From assembly GCF_006364615.1 (NCBI RefSeq), contig NZ_CP040986.1:248001-312000 (forward strand): 64,000 nucleotides of DNA, given 5' to 3'. How positions within the stretch are numbered: the stretch's first letter is position 1; each line of letters opens with the position of its first letter. Origin of the DNA: Candidatus Methylopumilus rimovensis. Lineage in GTDB: Bacteria; Pseudomonadota; Gammaproteobacteria; Burkholderiales; Methylophilaceae. Made by a program: the position numbers and the translations under genes. The notes beneath the pieces were generated by a model. That model was not told where the DNA came from and did no database searches. It worked only from the letters and a program-made list of their open reading frames with translations. Positions 19,735-29,275 of the stretch are shown here, in pieces.

Positions 19735-21726
19735 ATGGCAACACGTCAAGATTTAGCTAACGCAATTCGCGCGTTATCAATGGATGCAGTTCAAAAAGCA
19801 AACTCAGGACACCCAGGTGCACCTATGGGTATGGCTGAAATTGCTGAGGTTGTATGGAATCATCATTTACAACATAACCCTACTAATCCAAATTGGGCTA
19901 ATCGTGATCGCTTTATTCTTTCGAATGGTCATGGATCAATGTTGATTTATTCATTACTTCATCTCACAGGTTACGATTTACCAATAGATGAAATTAAAAC
20001 ATTCCGTCAACTCCACTCTAAGTGTGCAGGCCACCCCGAATATGGTTATGCGCCAGGTGTTGAAACAACAACAGGACCTTTAGGTCAAGGTATCAGTAAT
20101 GCAGTGGGTTTTGCAATGGCTGAAAAATTACTCGCGAATCAATTTAATAAACCTAATCATAAAATCGTAGATCACCACACATATGTATTCTTAGGTGATG
20201 GTTGTATGATGGAAGGTGTATCTCATGAAGCTTGTGCTCTAGCAGGTACATGGGGTCTTGGTAATTTAATTGCTTTCTGGGATGACAACGGCATTTCTAT
20301 TGATGGTCACATCGAAGGTTGGTATACAGATGACACGGCTAAGCGTTTTGAATCTTACGGCTGGCATGTAATTCCAAATGTAGATGGCCATGATTTTGAG
20401 GCGGTCAACAAAGCAGTTGAGGCGGCAAAAAAAATCACAGACAAGCCATCATTAATTTGCTGTAAAACTATTATCGGCAAAGGCTCACCTAACAAATCTG
20501 GATCGCATGATTGTCATGGATCAGCTTTAGGTGATGCTGAAGTTGCTGCTACAAGAGAAGCAATTGGTTGGAAGCACGATCCATTTGTGATTCCTGAAGA
20601 CGTATATGCAGGATGGAGCGCTAAAGATAAAGGCGCTAAAGCCGAAGCAGCATGGAACGATAAGTTCGCGGCTTACGAAAAAGAATTCCCAGATCTAGCT
20701 GCTGAATTTAAACGTCGTATGAAAGGTGATCTTCCAAAAAATTGGAAATCATCGACAGATGCCATGATTAAATCTGTCAACGAAAAAGCTGAAGTATTAG
20801 CAACACGCAAAGCTTCGCAAAATGCGATTGCAGGTCTTGCGCCAATCTTGCCAGAGTTTGTAGGCGGTTCAGCAGACTTAACAGGATCAAACCTCACAAG
20901 TTGTTCATCATTCCAACACGTAAGTGGTAAAACACCAGGTAATTATATTTCTTATGGTGTTCGTGAATTTGGTATGGCGGCGATTATGAATGGTATGGCA
21001 CTTCATGGTGGTGTGCTTCCATTTGGTGGCACATTCCATATGTTCTCGGATTATATGAAGAACGGTATGAGAATGGCAGCGCTTATGAAACAAAGAGTAA
21101 TCTATGTGTTAACGCACGACTCAATTGGTCAAGGCGAAGACGGCCCAACACATCAACCAATCGAAACTACTTCAGGCCTTCGTTATATTCCTAGAATGGA
21201 TGTATGGAGACCAGCAGATTCAACGGAAACAGCAGTAGCATGGGTAGTCGCTGTTGAAAGCATTCACAATCCAACCAGTTTAGTATTAAGCCGACAAAAT
21301 ACTTCATTTACAAAAAGAACTGATGCGCAAATTGACTTGATTCGCAAAGGTGCATATGTTTTAGCAGAAGCAGAAGGTGGTAAAGCGGATGTAATTCTAA
21401 TTGCAACTGGATCAGAAGTAGATCTCGCATTGAAATCACAAGCTGCATTAAAAGAACAAAATATTAAAGCGCGCGTGGTTTCTATGCCATCAACTAATGT
21501 ATTTGATCGTCAAGATCAAGCATACAAAGATAGCGTTCTAACAAAGGGTGTAAAACGCGTATCGATTGAAGCAGGCGTGACTGATTTCTGGAGAAAATAT
21601 ATCGGTTTAGATGGCGCTGCTGTAGGTATTGATACATTTGGTGAGTCAGCACCTGGAGGCGCGTTATTTAAACACTTTGGATTTACAGTAGAAAATGTGG
21701 TTTCAACTGTTAAATCAATTCTGTAA
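19735..21726 (+). CDS. tkt: Transketolase
   Basis: Transketolase is the thiamine-diphosphate enzyme that moves two-carbon units between sugar phosphates. In a ribulose-monophosphate methylotroph it is needed to regenerate the formaldehyde acceptor; that role is inferred from the likely organism. The 663-residue protein has the N-terminal [12 protein letters not shown], the ThDP motif [13 protein letters not shown] ending in [10 protein letters not shown], and the C-terminal [15 protein letters not shown] and pyrimidine-domain segments. ATG at 19735 is chosen because it follows a strong GGGAGG site. The 168-bp upstream gap holds only a weak TTTACA-17-TAAAAA promoter candidate. Confidence 0.97.
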   Translation: MATRQDLANAIRALSMDAVQKANSGHPGAPMGMAEIAEVVWNHHLQHNPTNPNWANRDRFILSNGHGSMLIYSLLHLTGYDLPIDEIKTFRQLHSKCAGHPEYGYAPGVETTTGPLGQGISNAVGFAMAEKLLANQFNKPNHKIVDHHTYVFLGDGCMMEGVSHEACALAGTWGLGNLIAFWDDNGISIDGHIEGWYTDDTAKRFESYGWHVIPNVDGHDFEAVNKAVEAAKKITDKPSLICCKTIIGKGSPNKSGSHDCHGSALGDAEVAATREAIGWKHDPFVIPEDVYAGWSAKDKGAKAEAAWNDKFAAYEKEFPDLAAEFKRRMKGDLPKNWKSSTDAMIKSVNEKAEVLATRKASQNAIAGLAPILPEFVGGSADLTGSNLTSCSSFQHVSGKTPGNYISYGVREFGMAAIMNGMALHGGVLPFGGTFHMFSDYMKNGMRMAALMKQRVIYVLTHDSIGQGEDGPTHQPIETTSGLRYIPRMDVWRPADSTETAVAWVVAVESIHNPTSLVLSRQNTSFTKRTDAQIDLIRKGAYVLAEAEGGKADVILIATGSEVDLALKSQAALKEQNIKARVVSMPSTNVFDRQDQAYKDSVLTKGVKRVSIEAGVTDFWRKYIGLDGAAVGIDTFGESAPGGALFKHFGFTVENVVSTVKSIL

Positions 21727-21744
21727 TCATTATTGAGTAAGTTG

Positions 21745-21780
21745 AATAAGGCATCTCAAATTTGAGATGCCTTATTTTTT
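21745..21780 (+). terminator. Terminator-like perfect hairpin between tkt and gap
   Basis: A perfect 32-base palindrome, AATAAGGCATCTCAAA and its complement (21745-21776), is followed by a run of T. It has the form of an intrinsic terminator. It ends about 15-20 bases before the gap start codon, with the GAGGAAA ribosome site just after it, leaving no room for a separate gap promoter. It may therefore act as a partial terminator or as a 3'-end/processing hairpin within a tkt-gap-pgk-purC transcript. Confidence 0.8.
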
Positions 21781-21795
21781 ACTGAGGAAATCTTT

Positions 21796-22815
21796 ATGGC
21801 AATCAAGATAGCAATCACAGGATTTGGAAGAATAGGCCGTTTAATATTAAGAGCGATTTATGAATTAAATCATCAAGATATTAAAGTCGTCGCCATTAAT
21901 TCGAGTCGCGGTGATGCAACATCTAATGCCCATTTATTAAAATACGATAGTGCACACGGTAAATTTAATGCCGACATCAAAACAAATGATCATGAAATGA
22001 TCATCAACGGTGACGTGATTAAATTTTTTTCCACAAGAAATCCTGAAGAGTTGCCTTGGGATAAATTGAATGTAGATGTCGTCATGGAATGTACAGGCGC
22101 TTTTACGAGCAAAGAAAAATCAATCGTACATCTGAAACAAGGCGCTAAGAAAGTATTGATTTCCGCCCCTGGCGGTAAAGATGTAGATGCAACTATTGTA
22201 TATGGCGTCAACCATCAAATTTTAAAAGCGACTGATACAGTTGTTTCAAACGCTTCTTGTACCACTAATGGATTGGCTCCTATGGTGAAGCCCTTGCATG
22301 ATCAATTAGGGATTATCACAGGACTTATGACAACGATTCACTCATATACAAACGATCAATATTTAAATGACAATCAACATAAGGACCCAAGAAGAGCTCG
22401 TTCTGCAACAACCTCAATAATTCCAACAAAAACAGGTGCAGCAGATGCTGTAGGTTTGGTGATACCTGAGTTAAAGGGTAAATTAGATGGCATTGCTATT
22501 CGCGTTCCAACATTAAATGTATCTTTAGTTGAGTTAACTTTTACGCCAAAGAAAGCGACATCAAAAGATGAGGTTAATCGCATTATAAAAGAGGCGGCTA
22601 ATCAAGGAAGTTTAAAAGGCATATTAATTTATAACGATGAACCTTTAGTCTCAGTGGATTTCAATCATACGGAAGCATCTTCATTTTTTGATGCTAACTT
22701 AACTAAAGTAAGTGAGGATGGTTTGCTAGTCAAAGTCTTTGGCTGGTATGACAATGAGTGGGCCTTTAGCTGCCGCATGATTGATACGGCCATCGCTATG
22801 ATGTCAGCTAAATAA
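21796..22815 (+). CDS. gap: Glyceraldehyde-3-phosphate dehydrogenase, possibly NADP-accepting
   Basis: GAPDH oxidises glyceraldehyde 3-phosphate to 1,3-bisphosphoglycerate. The 339-residue protein has the Rossmann motif ITGFGRIGR, the catalytic Cys155 in [20 protein letters not shown], the phosphate-site [11 protein letters not shown], and the C-terminal [12 protein letters not shown]. At the usual NAD-selecting aspartate (AIND in E. coli GapA) the sequence is AINSSRGD, with Ser36 followed by Arg38. Loss of that Asp near a basic residue often relaxes specificity towards NADP. It is preceded by GAGGAAA and followed by pgk after 11 bp. Confidence 0.95.
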   Translation: MAIKIAITGFGRIGRLILRAIYELNHQDIKVVAINSSRGDATSNAHLLKYDSAHGKFNADIKTNDHEMIINGDVIKFFSTRNPEELPWDKLNVDVVMECTGAFTSKEKSIVHLKQGAKKVLISAPGGKDVDATIVYGVNHQILKATDTVVSNASCTTNGLAPMVKPLHDQLGIITGLMTTIHSYTNDQYLNDNQHKDPRRARSATTSIIPTKTGAADAVGLVIPELKGKLDGIAIRVPTLNVSLVELTFTPKKATSKDEVNRIIKEAANQGSLKGILIYNDEPLVSVDFNHTEASSFFDANLTKVSEDGLLVKVFGWYDNEWAFSCRMIDTAIAMMSAK

Positions 22816-22826
22816 ATAGTTGTTTA

Positions 22827-24002
22827 ATGAACATTAAAAGACTTGTTGATTTAGATCTCAAAGGTAAAAGAGTCTTTATTCGCTCGGATTTAAATGTGCC
22901 TATTCAAAATGGAAAAATTACTTCTCCTAAAAGAATTCTAGCTTCTATTCCCACTATTGAATTTGCCCTTCAAAAAGGCGCCAGTGTCATGGTGACATCT
23001 CACTTAGGTAGACCCGAGGAGGAGAAATATAGTAGCGATGATTCACTTAAGCCCGTAGTAGATTTTTTAAAGAGTCATCTTAAGTATCCTGTTCATCTTG
23101 TTTCAGATTGGGTTAATTCTTCTTTTGATATTGCACCAGGTCAATTAACAGTTTTAGAAAACTGTAGATTTAATATGGGCGAGAAAAAAAATGATGAAGC
23201 ATTGGCAAAAAAATATGCCTCACTTACAGATATTTTTGTCATGGATGCATTTGGGACGGCTCATCGCAAAGAAGCTTCCACATATGGCATTGCAGAATAT
23301 GCAGAGACTGCGTGTGCAGGCATTTTATTTGTAGCTGAACTTGAAGCGCTTGAAAAAGCATTATTAGAGCCTTCTCGGCCTATGATTGCCATTGTAGGTG
23401 GAAGTAAAGTATCTTCAAAATTAAGTATATTGGATACCTTATCTGACAAAGTAGATCAGCTTATTGTGGGTGGTGGTATTGCTAATACTTTTATCAAAGC
23501 GATGGGCTTTGAAGTCGGTAGCTCAATGTATGAAGAAGATCTTGTGCCTGCGGCTAGAAAAATAATAGATAAACTAGAAAAACGTGGCGCCTCACTTCCG
23601 CTTATTTCAGATGTTGTTTGTGGTAAAAAGTTTGACGCTAAAGAAGTTGCCGTTACAAAAAATATTAAAGATGTTCATAAGGACGACATGATATTTGATC
23701 TAGGACAAAATTCAGTAGATGAAATTGTGAAATGTATTCATAACGCTAAAACCATTATATGGAATGGACCTATTGGCGTATTTGAATTTGATCAGTTTGC
23801 AAAAGGCACCGAGACGATGACACATGCGATTGCCAATTCTGAAGCATTTTCACTTGCAGGAGGTGGCGATACGATCGCTGCAATAGAAAAGTTTAATGTT
23901 GCAAAAGATATCTCATATATTTCAACTGCAGGTGGTGCATTTTTAGAGTTTGCAGAAGGCAAAAAACTTCCTGCTATTGAAATTTTAGAAAGAAGATTTT
24001 AA
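22827..24002 (+). CDS. pgk: Phosphoglycerate kinase
   Basis: Pgk transfers phosphate between 1,3-bisphosphoglycerate and ADP. The 391-residue protein starts with the [17 protein letters not shown] substrate motif, followed by [53 protein letters not shown], the nucleotide-binding [15 protein letters not shown], and the C-terminal [15 protein letters not shown] with [14 protein letters not shown]. All catalytic segments are present and length is standard. The stop overlaps the purC ATG by one base (TAATG). Confidence 0.97.
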   Translation: MNIKRLVDLDLKGKRVFIRSDLNVPIQNGKITSPKRILASIPTIEFALQKGASVMVTSHLGRPEEEKYSSDDSLKPVVDFLKSHLKYPVHLVSDWVNSSFDIAPGQLTVLENCRFNMGEKKNDEALAKKYASLTDIFVMDAFGTAHRKEASTYGIAEYAETACAGILFVAELEALEKALLEPSRPMIAIVGGSKVSSKLSILDTLSDKVDQLIVGGGIANTFIKAMGFEVGSSMYEEDLVPAARKIIDKLEKRGASLPLISDVVCGKKFDAKEVAVTKNIKDVHKDDMIFDLGQNSVDEIVKCIHNAKTIIWNGPIGVFEFDQFAKGTETMTHAIANSEAFSLAGGGDTIAAIEKFNVAKDISYISTAGGAFLEFAEGKKLPAIEILERRF

Positions 24003-24901
24003 TGGCTCATATTCAATTGACAGAAACATCTATCAAAAGCCTTCCTTTACTTCATAAAGGTAAAGTGAGGGATATATATGGGGTTGATGACAAACATCTG
24101 CTGATCGTAACGACAGACCGATTATCAGCATTTGATGTCGTGATGAATGAGCCTATTCCCTATAAAGGATTTGTTCTTACACAAATGGCTGATTTCTGGT
24201 TTCAAAAACTTTCTTATGTGGTTGCAAATCATTTATCAGGCATTGCGCCTGAAACTGTTGTGTCTGAAAACGAAGTAGTCCAGGTGAAAAATCGCGCTAT
24301 TGTGGCACGCAAATTAAGAGCGCTTCCTATTGAGGCTATTGTTCGAGGTTACTTATCAGGAAGTGGCTGGAAAGATTATCAAAAAACTCAAGCTGTATGC
24401 GGTATAAAACTTCCACAAAATTTAAAAGAATCTGCAAAATTACAGGACCCTATATTTACTCCTTCCAGTAAAGAAGCAGTTGGGCAACACGATGAAAACA
24501 TTTCATATGAAGAATGTGAAACTCGCGTTGGAAAAGAAATTGCATCACGTATTAAAGAAATTAGTATTAAGTTATATCAGGAAGCTTCTGCATTCGCGCT
24601 TACAAAAGGTATTATTATTGCAGATACCAAATTCGAATTCGGTTTAGATGACAATAATAATTTAGTGCTGATTGATGAAATATTAACGCCAGACTCTTCT
24701 CGTTTTTGGCCATTAGATCAATACCGTGAAGGCAAATCTCAACCAAGTTTTGATAAACAATTTATTAGAGATTGGCTAGAAAGTAGCGGATGGAATAAAA
24801 CGCCTCCACCCCCTTCTTTACCAATAGATGTGATTACAAAAACAAGCCAGAAATATTTAGAAGCCTTTCAAAAACTTACAGGTCACGATATAAAAAAGTA
24901 A
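24002..24901 (+). CDS. purC: Phosphoribosylaminoimidazole-succinocarboxamide synthase
   Basis: PurC (SAICAR synthetase) joins aspartate to CAIR in de novo purine synthesis. The 299-residue protein has the N-terminal HKGKVRDIYGVDDKHLLIVTTDRLSAFD, VRGYLSGSGWKDY, FTPSSKEAVGQHDENI, and IIADTKFEFGLD with DEILTPDSSRFWP. Length fits the bacterial/yeast long form. It is the last gene of the plus-strand run and is closed by a strong hairpin. In several betaproteobacteria pyk and fba lie between pgk and purC; here they are absent. Confidence 0.96.
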   Translation: MAHIQLTETSIKSLPLLHKGKVRDIYGVDDKHLLIVTTDRLSAFDVVMNEPIPYKGFVLTQMADFWFQKLSYVVANHLSGIAPETVVSENEVVQVKNRAIVARKLRALPIEAIVRGYLSGSGWKDYQKTQAVCGIKLPQNLKESAKLQDPIFTPSSKEAVGQHDENISYEECETRVGKEIASRIKEISIKLYQEASAFALTKGIIIADTKFEFGLDDNNNLVLIDEILTPDSSRFWPLDQYREGKSQPSFDKQFIRDWLESSGWNKTPPPPSLPIDVITKTSQKYLEAFQKLTGHDIKK

Positions 24902-24907
24902 TTAAAT

Positions 24908-24938
24908 AAAAAAGGCGCCCTTAAAGGCGCCTTTTTTT
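24908..24938. terminator. Bidirectional terminator between purC and hppA
   Basis: The hairpin AAAAAAGGCGCC / GGCGCCTTTTTT with a short loop has a GC-rich core flanked by A-runs on one side and T-runs on the other, so it can terminate both convergent genes. It fills almost the whole 48-bp gap between the purC and hppA stop codons. Confidence 0.9.
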
Positions 24939-24949
24939 ATATATTAAAA

Positions 24950-26974
24950 TTAAAGAAGCGGCACAATAAGAAGAGCCACAATATTAATAATTTTAATCAG
25001 TGGGTTAATTGCTGGGCCAGCTGTATCTTTATAAGGATCACCTACAGTATCACCAGTAACAGCTGCTTTATGAGCTTCTGAACCTTTCCCACCGTGATTG
25101 CCATCCTCAATATATTTTTTAGCATTATCCCAAGCACCGCCTCCTGTACACATTGAGATTGCTACAAATAATCCTGTCACAATAGTACCCATAAGAAGCC
25201 CACCTAAAGCTTTAGGCCCTAAAGATAAACCTACTACGATAGGAACGGCAACCGGAAGTAATGAAGGAACAATCATTTCTTTAATTGCAGCTGTCGTTAA
25301 CATATCAACAGCTCTTGCATAGTCAGGCTTGCCTTTGCCAGTCATAATACCTTTGATAGTTTTAAATTGTCGTCTAACTTCTTCGACAACTGCTCCTGCA
25401 GCTCTTCCCACTGCTTCCATTGCCATCGCAGCAAAAAGGTAAGGAATAAGACCTCCAATAATTAATCCAATAATGACCAATGGATCACTTAAATCAAATG
25501 TGGTTGCTATGCCTACAGATTCTAATTTATGAGTATAGTCTGCAAAAAGAACAAGTGCTGCAAGACCAGCTGATCCAATCGCATAACCTTTAGTCACTGC
25601 TTTAGTTGTATTACCAACAGCATCTAATGGATCTGTAACATCACGAACACTCTTTGGTAATCCAGCCATCTCTGCAATACCACCAGCGTTATCAGTGATT
25701 GGACCGTATGCGTCTAATGCCACAATAATACCAGCCATACTCAACATCGATGTTGCAGCAACAGCAACACCATATAGGCCTGCAAGATGATGAGATACAA
25801 AGATTGCAATACAAACAGAAATAACAGGAAGCGCGGTAGATTTCATCGAGATACCGATACCCGCAATAATATTTGTGGCGTGACCTGTTTTTGAAGCTCG
25901 CGCTACATGCCTTACAGGTTCGTAATCAGTACCTGTATAGTATTCTGTAATCCATACTAAAGCTGCTGTTAATACTAAGCCTACGATACATGATTGGAAT
26001 AAGGCCATTGAAGATACATTTACATTCTGTATTGAAACACCTTCAGGGAAAACAAAGTTTGTAACATAGTAGAAAGCTATGAGTGAAAGTCCGCCAGCTA
26101 CGATGAGGCCTTTATATAAAGCGGGCATAACATTTTTCATTTTAGGGGTTGCTCTTACAAAGAAACATCCAATAATGGATGTCACGATAGAGGCTGCACC
26201 TAAAAGAAGAGGGTACATAATTCCACTTGCACCATTATTAGTGATCATAAGACCACCAAGGACCATGGTTGCAATTAAAGTTACCGCATAAGTTTCGAAT
26301 AAATCTGCTGCCATACCTGCACAGTCACCTACATTATCACCAACGTTATCTGCAATTACAGCTGGATTTCTTGGATCATCTTCCGGAATACCTGCTTCAA
26401 CTTTACCAACCAAGTCAGCGCCTACGTCTGCACCTTTGGTAAAGATACCGCCGCCTAAACGCGCAAAAATTGAGATGAGTGAAGAACCAAAAGCGAGTCC
26501 AATAAGAGGATTTAAATTAGTTGCTTCAGCGCCACCTAGGTACATATAAAACCCTGTAACACCAAGAAGACCAAGTCCGACCACTAATAATCCCGTAATA
26601 GCGCCACCTTTAAAGGCGACATCAAGCGCTGGAACAATCCCTTTTGTAGCAGCTTGGGCTGTTCTCACATTTGCTTTGACAGAGACATTCATACCGATGA
26701 ATCCGCAAGCGCCGGAGAGAAGCGCGCCAATGACAAAGCCTAATGCCGTATCTTTGGAAATAAAAATACCAATCAGAATTGTTAAAACAATACCTACAAT
26801 CGATATCGCTTTATATTGTCTTGCAAGATAAGCTTTGGCGCCTTCTTGAATGGCGAGGGCGATTGCCTGCATTTTTGAGTTGCCAGCGGGCAATTTAAAT
26901 ATCCATGCGCTCATGACTGCACCATAAAGAATTGCTAAAAGTGCTGCGCCAATAATAAGGTTAAGTTCTGACAT
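24950..26974 (-). CDS. hppA: Membrane-bound K+-independent proton-translocating pyrophosphatase
   Basis: This integral membrane pump couples hydrolysis of pyrophosphate to proton export. The 674-residue protein has about 16 helices and the family motifs [52 protein letters not shown] and [18 protein letters not shown], which hold the PPi/Mg-binding acidic residues. The GNTTKA segment has Lys where K+-dependent pumps have Ala, placing it in the K+-independent class. The ATG is preceded by an AGGAG site. The 102-bp upstream gap carries a possible GTGACA-16-TAATTT promoter. It would recycle the PPi of biosynthesis into ion gradient. Confidence 0.95.
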   Translation of the reverse strand: MSELNLIIGAALLAILYGAVMSAWIFKLPAGNSKMQAIALAIQEGAKAYLARQYKAISIVGIVLTILIGIFISKDTALGFVIGALLSGACGFIGMNVSVKANVRTAQAATKGIVPALDVAFKGGAITGLLVVGLGLLGVTGFYMYLGGAEATNLNPLIGLAFGSSLISIFARLGGGIFTKGADVGADLVGKVEAGIPEDDPRNPAVIADNVGDNVGDCAGMAADLFETYAVTLIATMVLGGLMITNNGASGIMYPLLLGAASIVTSIIGCFFVRATPKMKNVMPALYKGLIVAGGLSLIAFYYVTNFVFPEGVSIQNVNVSSMALFQSCIVGLVLTAALVWITEYYTGTDYEPVRHVARASKTGHATNIIAGIGISMKSTALPVISVCIAIFVSHHLAGLYGVAVAATSMLSMAGIIVALDAYGPITDNAGGIAEMAGLPKSVRDVTDPLDAVGNTTKAVTKGYAIGSAGLAALVLFADYTHKLESVGIATTFDLSDPLVIIGLIIGGLIPYLFAAMAMEAVGRAAGAVVEEVRRQFKTIKGIMTGKGKPDYARAVDMLTTAAIKEMIVPSLLPVAVPIVVGLSLGPKALGGLLMGTIVTGLFVAISMCTGGGAWDNAKKYIEDGNHGGKGSEAHKAAVTGDTVGDPYKDTAGPAINPLIKIINIVALLIVPLL

Positions 26975-27076
26975 ACATGCTCCTAAATTTTGGAAATCTT
27001 AAAATGAAAAACTTATACGATAAATTATCACATTCAATAGCTTTGTCACTACTAAACTTAAAATTTTAATTATAGA

Positions 27077-27880
27077 TTAGCCTGTGAAAAGCATTGACAA
27101 GCCTATTAAAATTAATAGGTAGGCGAATATTTTTTTTAATGATGAAACAGAAATTTGATGTATCCATTTTGTTGCCAGCCGCACAAAAATAAGACTTGAA
27201 GCCGTCATAAATATAAGGCCGGGTAAATAGATGTAGCCGACACTGAATTGAGGTAGTTGGTTAACATATAAGCCATTTTTAATAAATCCAAATGAAGCAC
27301 CCAGCCCAATAAACACCCCTAGGGAGCTAGAGAGTCCGACAGCAAGCCTAGGATTAACTTTGTGATAAATAAAATAAGGTACAAACATAGTGCCTCCTCC
27401 AATTCCAATAATAGTGGAGACAGAGCCTATTATGAATCCATAAAGATTAGCAAAAATAAAGGACGGTAATTGAACCAAGCTCTTGATTTTAGGAGATTTA
27501 AAAATTTCATAGGCGGCAAGGAAAGTGTAGGCAATAAAAGCGTGCTTAATAAATGCAATATTTAAATGAGGAATGATAAAAGCCATAGCCAAAGAACCTA
27601 AAAAAACTCCAGGGATGTAATGTGCTGCCGTTGACCAGCTCATATTGTTCTGTTTTGTATGAAAAAAACTCGACACTCCCCCTGTAAAAATAATGGAAGC
27701 AAGAGAAGTTCCAATAGCCATAAGCATTGCTTGATCAAAGGCAACTTGATGAAAATGAATTAAGAGGTAAGTTAGAAGAGGGACAATTATAAGGCCGCCG
27801 CCAATGCCGAGAAGCCCAGATAGAGTGCCAACAAAGCTTCCAGCAATTAAGAGTATGAGCGCTTCAGTCAGAATTTGCAT
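27077..27880 (-). CDS. TauE/SafE-family membrane exporter
   Basis: The 267-residue protein has seven to eight hydrophobic helices and the two repeated TauE/SafE signatures, GTLSGLLGIGGGLIIVPLLTY at the start and a second copy around IGSVSTIIGIGGGTMFVPYF. The family is linked to export of sulfite, sulfonates and other small organic anions; the substrate here is unknown. Its ATG at 27880 lies inside the 3' end of the DciA-like gene (17-bp overlap), so the two are probably co-transcribed. Confidence 0.85.
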   Translation of the reverse strand: MQILTEALILLIAGSFVGTLSGLLGIGGGLIIVPLLTYLLIHFHQVAFDQAMLMAIGTSLASIIFTGGVSSFFHTKQNNMSWSTAAHYIPGVFLGSLAMAFIIPHLNIAFIKHAFIAYTFLAAYEIFKSPKIKSLVQLPSFIFANLYGFIIGSVSTIIGIGGGTMFVPYFIYHKVNPRLAVGLSSSLGVFIGLGASFGFIKNGLYVNQLPQFSVGYIYLPGLIFMTASSLIFVRLATKWIHQISVSSLKKIFAYLLILIGLSMLFTG

Positions 27881-28307
27881 GATGTTTAATGAGTTTAATG
27901 AGACGATGTCTTAGAGGTGAATCCTCTAGACTACTGAGTAGATTTTCGAAAGCTGATTTAGCTTGAGCAGGAAAGCTTTTAGATCGGGGCGGCATCACTT
28001 TAGAATTTTTAATCATCAATTTTATTTTTAAAGATTTAATTGGGTTGGCATAAGGTATTTCTTTTTGAATGCCTTCATTCAATTCCTTCAGAAGTGAAGA
28101 TTCAATAAACTTTAATTTGCTGGCAATGCCACTATTTTCAACATAGACGGTCAAAATATCGTCTCGAATACCACCGATATGAGATAAAGGGACTAGTTTG
28201 GTTGGGGCCTTGATAGACCATAGCTTTTGATAGCTAGAAATAGAGCGATTTTTCTCTCTAATTAAGGAAAATACTTCACTTTCCAAAAGCTTGTTCACGG
28301 GCTTCAT
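27864..28307 (-). CDS. DUF721 / DciA-like protein (predicted replicative helicase loader)
   Basis: The 147-residue protein shows the DUF721 pattern: an N-terminal helical part, a W in LWSIKAP, then a KH-like beta-alpha core (DDILTVYVENSGIASKLKFIESSLLKELNE, ending in KSLKIKLMI). DUF721 proteins of the DciA type load or recruit DnaB helicase in bacteria lacking DnaC. Placement next to an M23 peptidase and secA is typical for betaproteobacterial DUF721 genes. Similarity is by pattern, not strong identity, and the C-terminal tail (PPRSKSFPAQAKS onward) is of unknown role. Confidence 0.7.
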   Translation of the reverse strand: MKPVNKLLESEVFSLIREKNRSISSYQKLWSIKAPTKLVPLSHIGGIRDDILTVYVENSGIASKLKFIESSLLKELNEGIQKEIPYANPIKSLKIKLMIKNSKVMPPRSKSFPAQAKSAFENLLSSLEDSPLRHRLIKLIKHHANSD

Positions 28308-28348
28308 AAGTTATAATTATCTATTATTTAAGCTAAATTTAGACTTCA

Positions 28349-29239
28349 ATGCGAATTATCTTTGTTACAAATAGTACATCAAAGCCAAAAAGTATCCATG
28401 TAGTAACTTTTATTGCCACAATCTTTTTGCTTTTTATTGCGCTCATTCAAGGTATTAACTGGCTTGATTCGAAATATAACGGCGGTGTTGAAGAAAAGAA
28501 ATCATTAATTAATCTTAAACTTGATCTTAATTTAGGGAGTTTTCAGAAGAATTTAGATGTTTATGCAACCCAAATTGGCGAACTTCAAGCGCGATTAATA
28601 CGTATAGATAATCAAGCTCAGAGACTTCAAGATTTTGCTAAAGAGAAATTAAAAACAAATGAAAAGATGCCTAAACCAGCTCCAATAAAATCATCTGGCC
28701 AAGGCGGGCCCTTCGTCCCTGAAAAGAATTTTTCTGAGACTGAACTTCAATCATTTATTGATAAGCTAACACTTGATATTGAAAAACACGAAGAGTACTA
28801 CAATAATTTAGAAGCTTTTTATCTAAAACAAAGTGTTTTTAAAGACACTTTACCTAATGCCTCCCCTGTCAATGTGCCTTTCAATTCATCAAGTTATGGC
28901 TGGAGGGTGGATCCTTTTTTAGGTGTAAGGGCGTTTCATGAAGGATTAGACTTTAGCGCAGATGTTGGTCAACCCATTAAGGCAACGGCTGCAGGCATTG
29001 TCTTGGCCGCTGAGGTAACCCCTGAATACGGCAATATGGTTCGTATTTCTCATGGGTCTGGACTTGAAACACGATATGCACATGCATCTAAATTATTAGT
29101 GAAAGAAGGTGAGCGTATTAAAAAGAATCAAGTTATTGCTCTAGTAGGCAATACTGGAAGATCGACAGGGCCACATCTTCATTATGAAATTAGAATGAAT
29201 GGCGAGTCTTTAGATCCTCGCAAGTATCTTCAATATTAA
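28349..29239 (+). CDS. M23-family (LytM-type) peptidoglycan endopeptidase
   Basis: The 296-residue protein has one N-terminal transmembrane helix (about 18-37), a coiled-coil-like region (about 48-105, QIGELQARLIRIDNQAQRLQDF), a helical hairpin, and a C-terminal M23 domain. The zinc ligands are visible: His and Asp in FHEGLDFS and the HxH of GPHLHYEI, with the second catalytic His in YAHASKL. It should act in the periplasm on peptide cross-links or as a division activator. It is divergent from the DciA-like gene over 41 bp and lies 36 bp upstream of secA. Confidence 0.9.
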   Translation: MRIIFVTNSTSKPKSIHVVTFIATIFLLFIALIQGINWLDSKYNGGVEEKKSLINLKLDLNLGSFQKNLDVYATQIGELQARLIRIDNQAQRLQDFAKEKLKTNEKMPKPAPIKSSGQGGPFVPEKNFSETELQSFIDKLTLDIEKHEEYYNNLEAFYLKQSVFKDTLPNASPVNVPFNSSSYGWRVDPFLGVRAFHEGLDFSADVGQPIKATAAGIVLAAEVTPEYGNMVRISHGSGLETRYAHASKLLVKEGERIKKNQVIALVGNTGRSTGPHLHYEIRMNGESLDPRKYLQY

Positions 29240-29275
29240 TTATTTCAAACTATCTCGATTAAGAATATTCATATT

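Noticed and set aside
19496-19735. 79-codon open frame between the thioredoxin-like gene and tkt
   Set aside because: It starts only at TTG inside the thioredoxin gene, has no ribosome site or recognisable family, and runs into the tkt start.
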